Of a DNA stretch of 64,000 nt, positions 21,117 to 32,108 are shown piece after piece. Source of the stretch: Schizophyllum amplum (taxonomy: Eukaryota; Basidiomycota; Agaricomycetes; Agaricales; Schizophyllaceae); contig VDMD01000003.1 of NCBI GenBank assembly GCA_007026445.1, positions 682,001 to 746,000 on the forward strand, in the 5' to 3' direction. The position numbers and the translations under genes are program-made. A model generated the notes under the pieces. The model saw nothing but the letters and a program-made list of their open reading frames with translations, did not search any database and was not told the DNA's origin. The first letter of the stretch is position 1; each line of letters opens with the position of its first letter.

Positions 21117-22191
21117 CTATGCCTTGCCCTCGCTGCCCAAGAGCTTGAAGAACCGCAAGCAGACGTTTGTGAACGCCTCCGTTGCCTCGTCGATTGCTTC
21201 AGGGAAGGACTTGCTCAGCAGTGCGGTCCCGAGGGCTTTCGCGTAAGGATCGCGTGCCCAGGAGTTGACGTTGAACTGAGGGAAGGGTGAGTGGGATGTG
21301 CGGTGGAATAAAGCTTATAGTCGAACACACCTTGCTGACACCGTTCTTGACGCACTCCTGGAAAAGCTCGTCCGGGAGCTCGTCCGTGCCATGCAGACAC
21401 ACGGGGATCTTGCCTGCAAACTTCTTGCGGAGCTCGATGAGACTTCGAAAGCGTCAGCCACGCCTCCTGCTGCTCATCGGACGACTCACATATCCTGCTT
21501 GAAATTCGGCGGGTTGATGTACGAGCCGTGTAGGTTGCCGATGCTGGGCGCAAGAATGTTCGCGCCCGTGCCGCGCATGAAGGTCTCCGCCTTCGTCGGG
21601 TCCGTGAGCTTGGCGTCAGAGATCATGCGCAGACCGGCCTCGCCGCCCTCGAGGCGACCGAGCTCGACCTCGATGGCGATGCCGAGCTTGTGCGCGCGCT
21701 CGACGTAGGGGCGCGCGATCTCGATGTTCTCCTCGTCCGTCTCGGCGTGGCTCGCGTCGCACATGATGCTGTCGAACATGATCCCGTCCTTCTCTGCGAG
21801 GCCGAGCGCGAGCTCCATGTGCTCGGCGTCCGTCGCGTGGTCGAGGTGCACAGCGATGGGGACAGAGGCTTGGTGTGCGCTGGAGGGGAAGTCAGGGAGT
21901 AGAAGGGATGGGAAGGGGGAAGGAGACGCACGCGTTCAGGCAGAACTGGAGGAAAGGGCCTTTGCCGTGCATGAGGGTGATGGGGAATAGTTGGATGATC
22001 GCGGGGCTGCGTGCGCGCTCAGCAGCGCGGACGAGGGCGAGGACCATGTCGGCATCGTAGCTGCAGGGTTCTGATCAACATCGGGTGTGGCGCGTCGACG
22101 CGTCGACGTACCAGCTCTGTGCGTTGATGCCGTAGCCACCCTTCTCCGCCTTAGCGAGGATGTCGAGGGTACGGTTGCCGGCAAGTGACAT
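21117..22191 (-). CDS. Class II fructose/tagatose-bisphosphate-type aldolase
   Basis: This is a zinc-dependent aldolase of the FbaA/GatY superfamily. The start at 22191 reads MSLAGNRTLDILAKAEKGGY. Then follow YDADMVLALVRAAERARSPA, IQLFPITLMHGKGPF, VPIAVHLDHATDAEHMELAL (first metal region), MFDSIMCDASHAETDEENIE, IAIEVELGRLEGGEAGLRMI (metal/acid region), ANILAPSIGNLHGSYINPP and KIPVCLHGTDELPDELFQEC (metal-binding histidines), with a C-terminal KLLGSEGKA ending at 21117. All expected His and Glu positions are present. The sequence resembles the tagatose-bisphosphate/KbaY side of the family at least as much as housekeeping fungal Fba1, so the substrate may be a ketose (bis)phosphate other than fructose 1,6-bisphosphate. 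Five or so introns occur. The gene is divergent from the MFS transporter. Confidence 0.87.
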
Positions 22192-22808
22192 GATGATGGC
22201 AGGATTGACGAGGATAAGGCAGGAGGCAGGACACGCAAATGAGCGCCTTTTGTGTAGCCCGGCCGACAGTGCATGATGATCTCAGGCTTCGGGAAGATGA
22301 GCGGTAAGTGCGAGAGTCGAACTCGGTCCGGTTCACAATGCGGGACAATGCCCGGAGCCGGGAAGTCAAAGGACCAATCCGGAACAATACCTAACATACC
22401 CCCTTCGGATATTTCCAAATCTGCGCAGGATTTTCCCTTTCGGGCCGGGACAGGCCGAGGCGAAGCACGCCACAATTCAATCACAACTTGACTTCGTACT
22501 TCTCGTCAAGTTCCATCTCGGGGTGCTCTCTGCTCTGGCTACCTATCCGACAGTCGACAGAAGAACTTGTGGCTGAAGGCATGCGTGAGCCTCAGTCAAA
22601 GTTTCAATCCCTCGAGCCCGTGGCCATGTTCCGGCGAGTTTAGGGACCCCTGTCCTTTCATGTCTCAAATAACGGCGGTCTTGATTAGAATCTCGCGCAA
22701 TTTCTCGTAGATCCTCTGTGCCTCTCACGGACTTGGCGCAGAACTTCACTCCGCGATGTCTCCTGGGCTACCGGTAGCAATTGGCTACCCCTGGCCCCTG
22801 GGGAACCA

Positions 22809-22871
22809 GCGGGGAAGGCCGCGGGGCAATCTGGGGCTGCAAGGCGGGGTAATGCAACCCCCAAGGCGGGG
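22809..22871. promoter_or_regulatory. Cluster of five Mig1/CreA-type GC boxes
   Basis: GCGGGG occurs at 22809-22814, 22821-22826, 22844-22849 and 22866-22871, with CTGGGG at 22831-22836. All fit SYGGRG, the binding consensus of the carbon-catabolite repressor Mig1/CreA. Two of the units share the longer GCGGGGCAATCTG, so there is also a short imperfect repeat. The cluster lies 104-166 bases before the transporter's TATA box. A repressor role is inference from the motif. Confidence 0.5.
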
Positions 22872-22974
22872 CAATCTGACTCTCGGACGCAAATCTCATC
22901 GACAGCCAAGCCAAATGATCAGGGGCGCGCGAACGCCTCCAATATTCACGAGGAGGCAGTAGAAAAGCATCCAC

Positions 22975-22981
22975 TATAAAG
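22975..22981 (+). promoter_or_regulatory. TATA-like box of the MFS gene
   Basis: TATAAAG lies 89 bases before the start codon at 23070, followed by a C/T-rich leader. Confidence 0.6.
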
Positions 22982-23069
22982 GCCATCGGCTGCCTCTGCG
23001 CTGTCTTAGAGTCCCGCTCTCTTCATCCCTCTCCCTATCCTTTGCCCCTCTTTCGCGACGCGACTCAAC

Positions 23070-24821
23070 ATGACGAAGAAGGACCCACAAGGCGAACAGG
23101 TGTGGAGGGAGGAGCTACCGGTGGGCGGCTACACCTACACGCGCGACTCCGCCGCAGAGAAAGCGCTCGTGCGCAAGATCGACAAGCGAATTGTGAGTTA
23201 CTTTGTTCTTCGCTGGTCGCCACTCCTTCACCGTCGATAATATCATGCTGACCGCGCAACCCTTTACCAGGTACCCACCGTCTGGATTCTGTACACCCTC
23301 TCCTACCTCGACCGCGCCAACATCGGAAACGCGAAGGTCGGCGGCATGGAGGACGACCTGGGACTCACGTCCACGCAATACTCCGTCTGCCTCCTGCTAT
23401 TCTTCGTGTCCTATGTCATCTTCGAGGTGCCGTCAAACATGCTCTTGACGCGAATGCGGCCATCTATATTGTGAGCTTGCTAATTGGTTCATATATCGAC
23501 GAGTTGCTCACCTCGACCTCCTTCCTCAGCCTCACGGTTCTTTGCTTCGGCTGGGGCACGGTGGCCGCGTGCATGGGCGCGGTGCAGGACTGGAAGCAGC
23601 TTGCGGCCGTGCGCTTCTGCCTTGGTATCATCGAGGCGGGCTTCGCGCCCGGTGTCGCCTTCTACCTTTCGTCGTGGTACAAGCGCCACGAGCTTGCGAA
23701 GCGCTACTCGATCTATTACACGGCCACGGCGGTCTCGGTGCGCTTCGTCTCCCCTATAATGTGTCCTCTCTTTCTGACGGTTGGTCTTCTCAGGGTGCCT
23801 TCTCGGGCCTCCTCGCAGGCGTGATCACCGACCACCTCAAACTGGCGCGCGGGATAGAGGGCTGGCGATGGCTGTTCATCATCGAGGGTGCCGGGTCGTG
23901 CTTCCTTTGTGCGTCTACCTCTGTCGCTATAGGCCCTCCGCTCACCGCCCTTCACAGGCCTTTTCACCTGGTACATTCTCCCCGACTGGCCCTCCACCAC
24001 GACATGGCTGTCGCCAGAGGAGAAGTTCATCGCCGTGCAGCGCCTCGCCGCCGACGGCATTGGCAACACCGGCACCACCGACCAGCCCACGCACTCCCAG
24101 GCCGCGCGCATGGCGTTCACCGACTGGCGCACCTGGATGCTCGTCGTCATGTACATGCTCGCCACCGGCTCGCAGACGATCCAGTACTTCATCCCCACGC
24201 TCGTCGGCCAGCTCGGATACACTGGTTACGACAAGCAGTACATGACGATTCCCGTGTACGCCGTCGCCTTCGTCTTCATCCTGGCGTTCTGCTTCGCGTC
24301 GGATATCCGGAAGGAGCGGGGGAACTACATCTCGCTGGCGGGGCTGCTGGCGGGGGTGTGCTTTATCGTGACGGTGGCGGTGGACAATGAACATGTCAAG
24401 TACGGGTTCTTGTGCTTGGCGGTGGGCGCAGTGTACGCGGTGTGCCCGCTGACATTGCTGTGGGTGTCGAGCATCATCGACCATCCGGCGGAGAAGAGGG
24501 CAGTGGCCATCGCGATCGTGAACGCACTGGTGAGTGCCATATCATCGTCCATATCGAGTCAGAGTCTGACTGGCCTTGCAGGGTAACTCGGCGTCGATCT
24601 ACGGCTCGTTCTTGTGGCCATCGTCGACGGGGCCGCGCTATGTGCAGGGCTTCGCGACGACGACGGCATTTGTGCTGTTGCTCGCGATCCTGGCGCAGGT
24701 CAACAAGTTCCTGATCGCACGGTATCCCGCCGAGCGGTTGGAGGATACCTACGAGGGAGGACCAGCGGCGCTTGAGGGAAATGCGGTGGTGCACGAGAAG
24801 GAGTCGGCGTCGAGCGTTTGA
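23070..24821 (+). CDS. MFS transporter, anion:cation symporter (Dal5/Tna1-like) family
   Basis: This is a plasma-membrane secondary transporter, probably a proton symporter for a small organic anion. The start at 23070 reads MTKKDPQGEQVWREELPVGG. Exon 2 begins VPTVWILYTLSYLDRANIGN, the TM1 signature of this family, followed by YSVCLLLFFVSYVIFEVPSN and, after an intron, FCLGIIEAGFAPGVAFYLSS with WYKRHELAKRYSIYYTA. Later segments include GWRWLFIIEGAGS, LFTWYILPDWPSTTTWLSPE, YGFLCLAVGAVYAVCPLTLL and GNSASIYGSFLWPSSTGPRY. About twelve membrane segments can be counted. It ends at TGA 24819-24821. Family members carry allantoate, nicotinate, tartrate and sugar acids. The neighbouring sugar-acid and sugar-phosphate enzymes suggest a sugar-acid substrate, by inference. 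Five short introns occur. Confidence 0.9.
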
Positions 24822-25391
24822 GCGGCCTGCTTCCCTACTCTACTTATGATTACGACTTTGGGTTGTTTACTTTACGTGCTGTGCTTTCCTACTTTCCTTC
24901 CATACTGTGGATAGGAATAAGCTTTTGTATATTTACTGGATCAAACATTTGTACTGTACCGTGTCTATGACCGCGAATCGGTTGACAATGATGAGCTCGA
25001 CACTAGAGCTCACTAAATCTCCACGCTCGTGACTCTACTCGTGCCCACCTCATGAGATTCTGACACTCAATGGCAACGAGAGCCCGAAATTACCCACTGA
25101 GCATTATTGATACCTACAAGCTGCAGGTAGGTACTTATGTTGAGGGGGGCTCGAAAACAAAGCCTTCCTGTTTTGGCTTATCTCAACTCGAGTCTCGAGT
25201 GTGATGCTGCCAGTGTGATGGCATCAATGCATCTGGCGCCGGCGGACGCGTTCCTTGACGCTAAGCCTATTGCCAACGACTGCCTGGCTCTGCTCGTCGT
25301 CGCCAAAGGCAGTGACCTGATTGACTGACTCTGGGCCACTGAGAGCGACTGCAAGCTGTATTCATCTTCGCCCGGATCCTGTCCCTCCACG
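24822..25391. other. Intergenic between MFS and amidohydrolase genes
   Basis: It holds a 3' UTR and a promoter. Nothing else was recognised. Confidence 0.5.
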
Positions 25392-28300
25392 ATGAGCTTG
25401 CCTCTCGATATGGATCCCTCGACGACGAAGACGAACGCGTTCCCCACTGCGCCCTCCACTCACCAGATGACGCGCAGGATATCTCGCGCCGTCGTCACGC
25501 TGGCCACCGGCACCGTCCTGCTCGCCTTCTTCTTCCTCTCCGGCTCGCCGCCAGCACCTCCCGCGCACCTCCAGACTACGATATCCCGCTGTAGTGCGCT
25601 TCACAGCAAGCCGGGACCCCCGCCGGGCTTCCACGAGCGCACTGTCTCGGATAGGTTCGTACAGGGGACACGGCCGGTGCTGATACGCAATGCGACGGTG
25701 TGGACGGGGGAGGGCGTGCTGGAGGCCGGGGACATACTCCTCTCAGGCGGCATCATACAGTCTGTAGGGCACTTGGGGCTAGCAGAAGGATTGGAGAAGG
25801 AGTACGCTGGCGCGGACGTACTGGACGCGAAGGGCGCATGGGTGACCCCCGGGTGTGTTGACTTCATACTTGTCCGTTGAGCATCTTTGACTGAAGGTTG
25901 GCCTCTGCAGAATAGTTGATGTACACTCACACGTTGGTGTCGAGTCCGTGCCTGGACTTGTAGGAGCGATGGACGTCAACTCCATGCATGGTGCAGTGCA
26001 GCCTTGGCTACGCGCGCTCGATGGTCTCAACACGCATGACGAAAGCTACAAGCTGAACATTGCTGGGGGTCTTACCACCGCGCTCGTTCTTCCAGGCTCA
26101 TCGAATGCGATAGGTAAGTTACTCGCTTCACTCAGTTGCACTCATTGCTCACGTCTATAACCCTACTTAGGCGGTCAGGGCTTTGTGATCAAGAATCGCC
26201 CGACGACGGAGCGTTCGCCCTCATCCATGCTTCTTGAGCCCCCCTTCAATATGAATGGGACGGCTGTCGATTATAGCGTACCTCCACGGTGGAGGCATAT
26301 GAAGTGAGTGGTATCGGGGCTCTACACTTACACGTACGCATATTCCTATGTGTCTGCGCTGGGACACTTTGTCATCTTCCTCGCTCTCTTCACTTTCACG
26401 CATGTCATGCTGCTACACGATCATCTAATGCAACCTCAGACATGCCTGTGGTGCGTCTCATTGTACTCAAATTCGGCGCATATAATCAACCTCTACCTCT
26501 TTTTGCCTCACAGGAGAGAACCCGTGTACGTCTATATTCTCGTGTTCCTAGCGGCCATCTTCCTCACCTGTGCAGCCGGAGAGTATGGACAGACACGTAT
26601 GGACACGTTCTGGCAGTTTCGCGAGGCATACGAGACCGCTCGCAGGATCAAGGTGGCACAAGACAATTATTGCGACGCTGCACTCGCAGGGAAATGGGAC
26701 GTTATCGAGGATAAGGAGTTCCCGGATGATATGCAGTGGGAGGCGCTGGTAGATGTGCTGCGAGGGAAAGTCAAGGTCAGTACACTCAGATGCATTAGCT
26801 ACGTTGGCAGCATGTCGTTGACGTGCATGCTTACTAGATTAACACGCACTGCTATGAAGCGGTGGATTTGGATGACTTCGTCAGGGTAAGTGGTGTATGT
26901 TTATGGTCAAGGAGACATCTAATGAACATGCACAGCTCACGAACGAGTTCAAATTCCCCGTGGCGGCGTTCCATCATGCGCACGAGACGTACCTCGTCCC
27001 GCACGTACTGAAGAGGGCGTATGGTGGGTTACTCTGCTGCAAATCTCGTAGAGCGTCTTCCTGACCTACTTCTCCAGGTAAACCCCCCGCATCGGCAATG
27101 TTCGCTAGTTTTGCGAGGTATGTCACAACCTCCCGTCCTTCCTAAATCCTATAGGGACTGACAGATTCATGATCACCTAGATACAAACGCGAAGCATACC
27201 GCCACTCCGTCTTCGCGCCTGCTATTCTGCACCAGCACGGCCTCCCCGTCGTTATGAAGTCCGACCACCCAGCGATTGTATCTCGATATCTCCTCCACGA
27301 GGCGCAGCAGGCGCATTACTACGGTCTTCCTGCCGATGTGGCGCTGCAGAGCGTGACCACAGTCCCGGCTGACGTGTTGGGAATGGGACATCGCATTGGG
27401 AGGGTGAAGAAGGGGTGGGATGCGGGTCAGTGTCTTCTTGACCGGCTTCTATCGCGCTGGAGGTGGAGGGTGCCACGTTAGTCATGTATAGGCTGATTTG
27501 TCAATATCCCGCAGATCTTGTCCTTTGGGGCCCTCACCCCCTTCAACTTGGCGCCACGCCGACGCAGGTATTCATTGACGGCATCCCGCAGCTCGAGGAC
27601 CCACAGTTCTCGCCGAAAAGCGCGAAGAGGAACAGCGGGCCCCCGCACGTACCCAACTTCGAGAGGGAGGCGAAGCTGGCGGTGCAGCATGAAGGCCTGC
27701 CACCGCTGGAGCCGGTGAAGCGGTTCACGGTGGACCAAGGCCTCGTGATATTCACTGGTGTGAAAGGCGTGGTTTTGGATGAAGGCCGGGTGGCTGCGAA
27801 TGCAGATGCGCTTCTAACCGTCATCGTGCGCGCGGGGGAGATCTTGTGCATGAGCGCGGATCAGGTGTGCAATGAGGCCTACGCTACTGGCGCGGACTCT
27901 GAGGTCGTTGACCTTGCGGGCGGGTGGATTACGCCTGGACTGGTCAGCCTCGGCTCCTCGCTGGGTCTGCAAGATATTGCCATGGAGGACAGCGCCAAGG
28001 ACGGGGAGGTTTTCGACGCGATGACCTCGAACGCGCCGGTGGCGAGCGAGGTCGTCCGCGCGGTCGATGGGCTGATGTTCGGGACCCGGGATGCGTGGTG
28101 AGTGGTCCTCTGCTCCTTATGTGTTTGTCTGCGGCCTTTTGTGCCACTCCGCGCCCTTACATGGCCCTCTAGCCACCCATAGCTTTAAGTGAAGCCTTCT
28201 ACTGACACATACACACAGGTTAGCGTACCGCGCAGGTGTCACTGACGCGATCACGCCACCGCAGTCTTCCGGGCTTATCCTGGGCTTCAGCGCGGCGTTC

Positions 28301-29348
28301 TCGACCGGTGCGACGGGCAAGCTGGAGAAGGGCGCGGTGGCGAAGGACGCGGCGGCCCTGCATGTGCGCGTGACGTATGCGTCGACAGTGGGCGTGAGCA
28401 CGCAGATTGCAGCGCTGCGGAGGCTGTTGATGCCGCCAGCGGCGGATGAGGAGGTCCACGGTGCTGCAGCGCACGCCTTGCAGGTACGCCTACAAGATGC
28501 CTTCAAGTGTTATGCGGAACTGATCGGTGACCTATACGCACTATAGGGTACGATGCCACTCGTCGTGCATGCGGATAGCGCGGACGTGATTGCCACGCTC
28601 ATCGAGCTGAAGGCTGAGGTCGAGAGCTCCATCGGGGCGACATTACGCATGACAATTGTCGGCGGGGCGGAGGCCCACCTACTCGCGCGCGAGCTCGGCG
28701 AGGCGGGTGTCGGTGTCATCGTGATCAGCCCGCGCGCTTTCCCGTATACGTGGGAGAAGAGGCGGATGTGAGTGTTCTGTCCCCGGTTTTCCTTTTCTTT
28801 GTTTTAGGCGTTGTTCTACATCCCTTGTGTCATGGTCCCCGTCCCCGTCTTCCCTGCTCTCTCTTTCTCTTGTCAACCTGCTTGTTCCGCAATGCCATTG
28901 TCAATAAGACTAATCGCTGACCACCGTTACCTTTGCAGACTTCCTGGACCGCCACTGACACAGGAAACTAACATTATGCACCTGCTCGCGCACAATGTGA
29001 CAGTGGGTATCGGGCCGCAGGGGACAAATGGGATGGACATGATCAGTTCATGGGCTGTGAGGAATTTGCGATTTGACGCGGGTTGGGTAAGCTTGACTCT
29101 CTATTCACGCGAGGCACCACGACATGCATGGTCGGCGCTGACTACATGATTTTCAGGCAATGCTGGAGAGCGACGGTCAGATCAGCGAGGCCGAAGCTCT
29201 TGCGATGGCTTCGACTGACATCAACAAGCTACTTGGAGTGAAAGGCAGTGGCGATCTTGTGGCGACAAGGGGAGGTGGACTACTCGAATTTGAGAGCAAG
29301 GTAGTCGCGGTGCTTTCGTCGGCGCGAGCGGTGGTAGATTTGCTCTGA
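25392..29348 (+). CDS. Membrane-anchored amidohydrolase, tandem-domain (CE9-like annotation)
   Basis: The start at 25392 gives a short Ser/Thr-rich cytosolic tail and one membrane segment (ISRAVVTLATGTVLLAFFFL), so a type II membrane protein facing the lumen or outside is likely. The first amidohydrolase half has RNATVWTGEGVLEAGDILLS, WVTPGIVDVHSHVGVES (HxH metal motif), KINTHCYEAVDLDDF, VAAFHHAHETYL and PVVMKSDHPAIVSRYLLHEA (metal-site Asp), closing with WDADLVLWGPHPLQ. A second half repeats the order but lacks ligands: LAGGWITPGLVSLGSSLGLQ, then NIMHLLAHNVTVGIGPQG and EAEALAMASTDINKLLG. Fungal proteins of this type are often labelled carbohydrate esterase 9 or imidazolonepropionase-like; the substrate is unknown. 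Length is about 900 residues. About ten introns occur, several near 26100-27200 and 28100-29160. It ends at TGA 29346-29348. Confidence 0.83.
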
Positions 29349-29768
29349 AAATATTCCTTTATGCTCTGTGTCACTGCTTCTAGGGTCGTGCTACTTTGCT
29401 TTCATCATAATGCAGCTTGGAGTTACTTAGTGCGGAAGGCCGCTGCTATGTGTCCCGCAACACGGGCAATGGATCTGTCGACGTTACGGTTGAAGTGTGA
29501 CGCGATGTGACAGTTTGCCCGTGATCGCTGCGCCGGTCCGAGAGCACCGGACGACGCGCCTCGGGCCTCAAGCGCGCCCTTGTTCTCAACCACCAGCTAG
29601 TCAGCGTGCTCGTCGCTCACATCCTGGAATCGCGAAAAGATTTTGGTCTATCATTGCGCTTGAGCTTACGAAACTGTGATTCTGCTGAAGGAACGTCGAA
29701 ACTGAAGCCACATCAAATCATATAAAGCAACTTCGAACCTTCAGGTTCAAGCAACATCGACCTTGAGG
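29349..29768. other. Intergenic, TAF11 promoter
   Basis: There are 420 bases with no gene recognised. A TATA-like TATAAAG occurs about 50 bases before the TAF11 start. Confidence 0.5.
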
Positions 29769-31542
29769 ATGTCCGAATCCTACTTCCAACAACACAACAC
29801 GCCGGCTACGCCAAACCCGCCGGCGACGAATCACCCCGTGCCCAACCCGCGCGGGCGGCCGAGGGGATCGAGGGCGAGGAAGCCGAGAGGCTCTGCGTTG
29901 GGTTTGACAACGAGGGGTGCGTCGTGTTTCTTCTGCGACCGTGCAGCGTGCGAACGAGGGACATGCGATTGAGACGCATGTAGGTCTGCTCATTGTGCGG
30001 CTGAGTGGGCTGCGGCGTCGGTGGCGTCTGGGTGCTGGGAGCCAGCGCCCATGAGCAGTGTTGTCAACCGATCGTTGTGACTGGCACTATGCCCCATATT
30101 TTTCCAGTTATCCCTCCATATTCCACGCATATCCAGCGCTTCTCCCATGCTCTGCTTATACTTTTCATACTACTCTCCCCTCTTTGCTCTCCGCTCCCTT
30201 CTCGGCCTTCCCCCACCCCAGCGCTTCTCCTTTCCACAACCCAACTAACACCCACACCCCATAGGCGGCGGTTCCCAGAAGGCCTCAAGCCCCGCCTTCT
30301 CCAGCTCCACGTTCCAAGTGCGCTGGGAGGAGCCCGCCGCGTCGCCCTCCACCTCTGCCCAGCCGTCGTACTTTGGCGCGCAACCATCCACCTCATCCTC
30401 TACCTCCTACCAGGGCGCTTCTTCCTCCTTCCAACCATCGACTTCGTACCAGGGCGCCGCCTCCTCCTCCTTCCCGGCCTCTTCATCCCAACCAAGCTAC
30501 CTCGGCGCCCAGTCCAGCGCACCCATGCTGGACACGACCGGTCTGATCAGCATGGACAATGACGACGATGATGAGGATATGCCGTCGCCGGCGGCGGGTG
30601 GTGGAGGGTTGACTAGTTCAGCAGCAGTACCAGCTTCGGGCAGCATGGCGGGGCTGGGAGCGTCGGGGAGCATGGCAGGCATGTCGGGCGCAGGTCCCGC
30701 CTCATCCATGCTCCCGCCGCCGGTGCCCACTGGTGCAGGTGTGGGAGGCCCAGGTGGTGCAGGCGTCCCAGGTGCAGGTGGTCCAGGGATGGAAGACGGC
30801 GACGCGGACGACGAGCTGCTGCCGGCGATGACAGACGCGGATTTTACGGCGCAGCAGAATTTCATGAGTCAGAGTAAGGATAATTTGAAGTGAGTGGGAG
30901 GTGTATTCTCTGGTGAAAAGGCTTTCTGACGATGATTAAACTAGGGTCCTCATGGACGAGTTCTCCCCGGACCAGTACGACCGATTCGAGGCGTACCGGA
31001 GACATGCGCTGCCGAAGCAGGCGGTGAGGAAGGTGTGTAGTGACAAGTGCAGGCGAGTAGCAAGGCGGCTGACCACCATGCTCTCAGGTCATCCAGCAAA
31101 CGGTAGGCCAGCAAGTCTCGCAGCCGGTCGCGCAGATCGTGGCTGGCTTCGCGAAGGTGTTTGTGGGAGAGGTGGTGGAGAAGGGTACGTCTCTTCCTTT
31201 TGCGCTGGTTCCAGTTTTTCATTGTGGGCCGGGTTATCTTGAATGTCTGAGATGGTCGTCTGGGGATCATTTTCCTGCGTATGCTTGGGATAGCTGTGTC
31301 CGCCCGCTTCACCGTCGGCTTCACTCCTCCTTTTTGTCCCCCTGCTATCGTCTACCTTACTCCTCTCTGGGAGCCTGACTGATCTGCCTCCCTCCGCAGC
31401 CCGCGCCGTCCAGCGCCGTCGCGGTGATACAGGTCCATTGACACCCGACCATATGCGGGAAGCGTACAGGATGTACCAGCAGGAGACGGGGAGGGTGGGC
31501 GCGGCGAGGCCGCTGAAGTCGAAGAAGTTGTTTGTGAGGTGA
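29769..31542 (+). CDS. TAF11: TFIID subunit TAF11 (histone-fold)
   Basis: This is a subunit of the general transcription factor TFIID, which pairs with TAF13 through a histone fold. The start at 29769 gives a short exon with an AT-hook-like basic patch (NPRGRPRGSRARKPRG). After a long intron (about 350 nt, to 30264) comes a Ser/Pro/Gly-rich low-complexity region with repeated YQGA-type segments, then ADFTAQQNFMSQSKDNLK. The conserved core is LMDEFSPDQYDRFEAYRRHA, then LPKQAVRKVIQQTVGQQVSQ and PVAQIVAGFAKVFVGEVVEK, and LTPDHMREAYRMYQQETGRV, split by three introns. It ends KKLFVR with TGA at 31540-31542. The core is unmistakable TAF11; the first exon is inferred from phase compatibility (TRG joined to GGSQ). 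Confidence 0.9.
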
Positions 31543-32108
31543 GAGGTGCGGTGTGGCGAGGATGGGAGACTTCCCTAAGCATGGTGGACCTGATCGCCGG
31601 GGGTGTCGCGTCCGTATGTCAAAGGCTCTTGATTCATTCGTGCGACGTGCATACTATGCTTCATTTTTGGTCGCTCTCTAGAGAACGCTTGTAACTATGT
31701 AGCACTGTACACTACGCATCATTGCGAGCGCAACTACATGTGTAGACGCAGAGGTTGCTCAGAGGCGAAATAAAAGCCTCCCCCGAGCGCGCCACCGACG
31801 CGTCGGGCGCGAACATGCCTTGACGTCATGCGTATGTCGCGTGAAATCAGCGACTTCACAGTTCGGCAAGTCCTTTTCAGCGCGCCATCTCTCCTTGTTT
31901 CCTACTCTCATCACGTTCCCTCGACTGCTTTTCCCTTACTGGCTTGTTGCTCTACTTGCTATCGAGCTCGCTAGCTGGCTGTCTTGTTCTACTGTTAAAG
32001 TCACTCGAAGGTCATAGCCGCACCTCTGCCCTGCTCTCGAACGCATAGCCTCCCAACCACGCGGAGCACTGTAACCACCTCATCTACCTCCCTGCCCACC
32101 CAAGATCC
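31543..32108. other. Intergenic between TAF11 and the SigF-like gene
   Basis: No gene was recognised. The last 200 bases are C/T-rich, as in a basidiomycete promoter and leader. Confidence 0.5.

Larger units (their letters stand above)
22192..23069. promoter_or_regulatory. Shared divergent promoter region, aldolase / MFS transporter
   Basis: There are 878 bases between two start codons pointing away from each other. They contain the GCGGGG cluster at 22809-22871 and a TATA-like box for the transporter at 22975-22981. No gene was recognised inside. Confidence 0.55.

Noticed and set aside
17472..24821. Direct equivalence with the bacterial D-erythronate operon (DenD, OtnK, OtnC, OtnI)
   Set aside because: No OtnK-type kinase, OtnC-type decarboxylase or OtnI isomerase is present; the aldolase here is of the FbaA/GatY type, so only the DenD resemblance stands.
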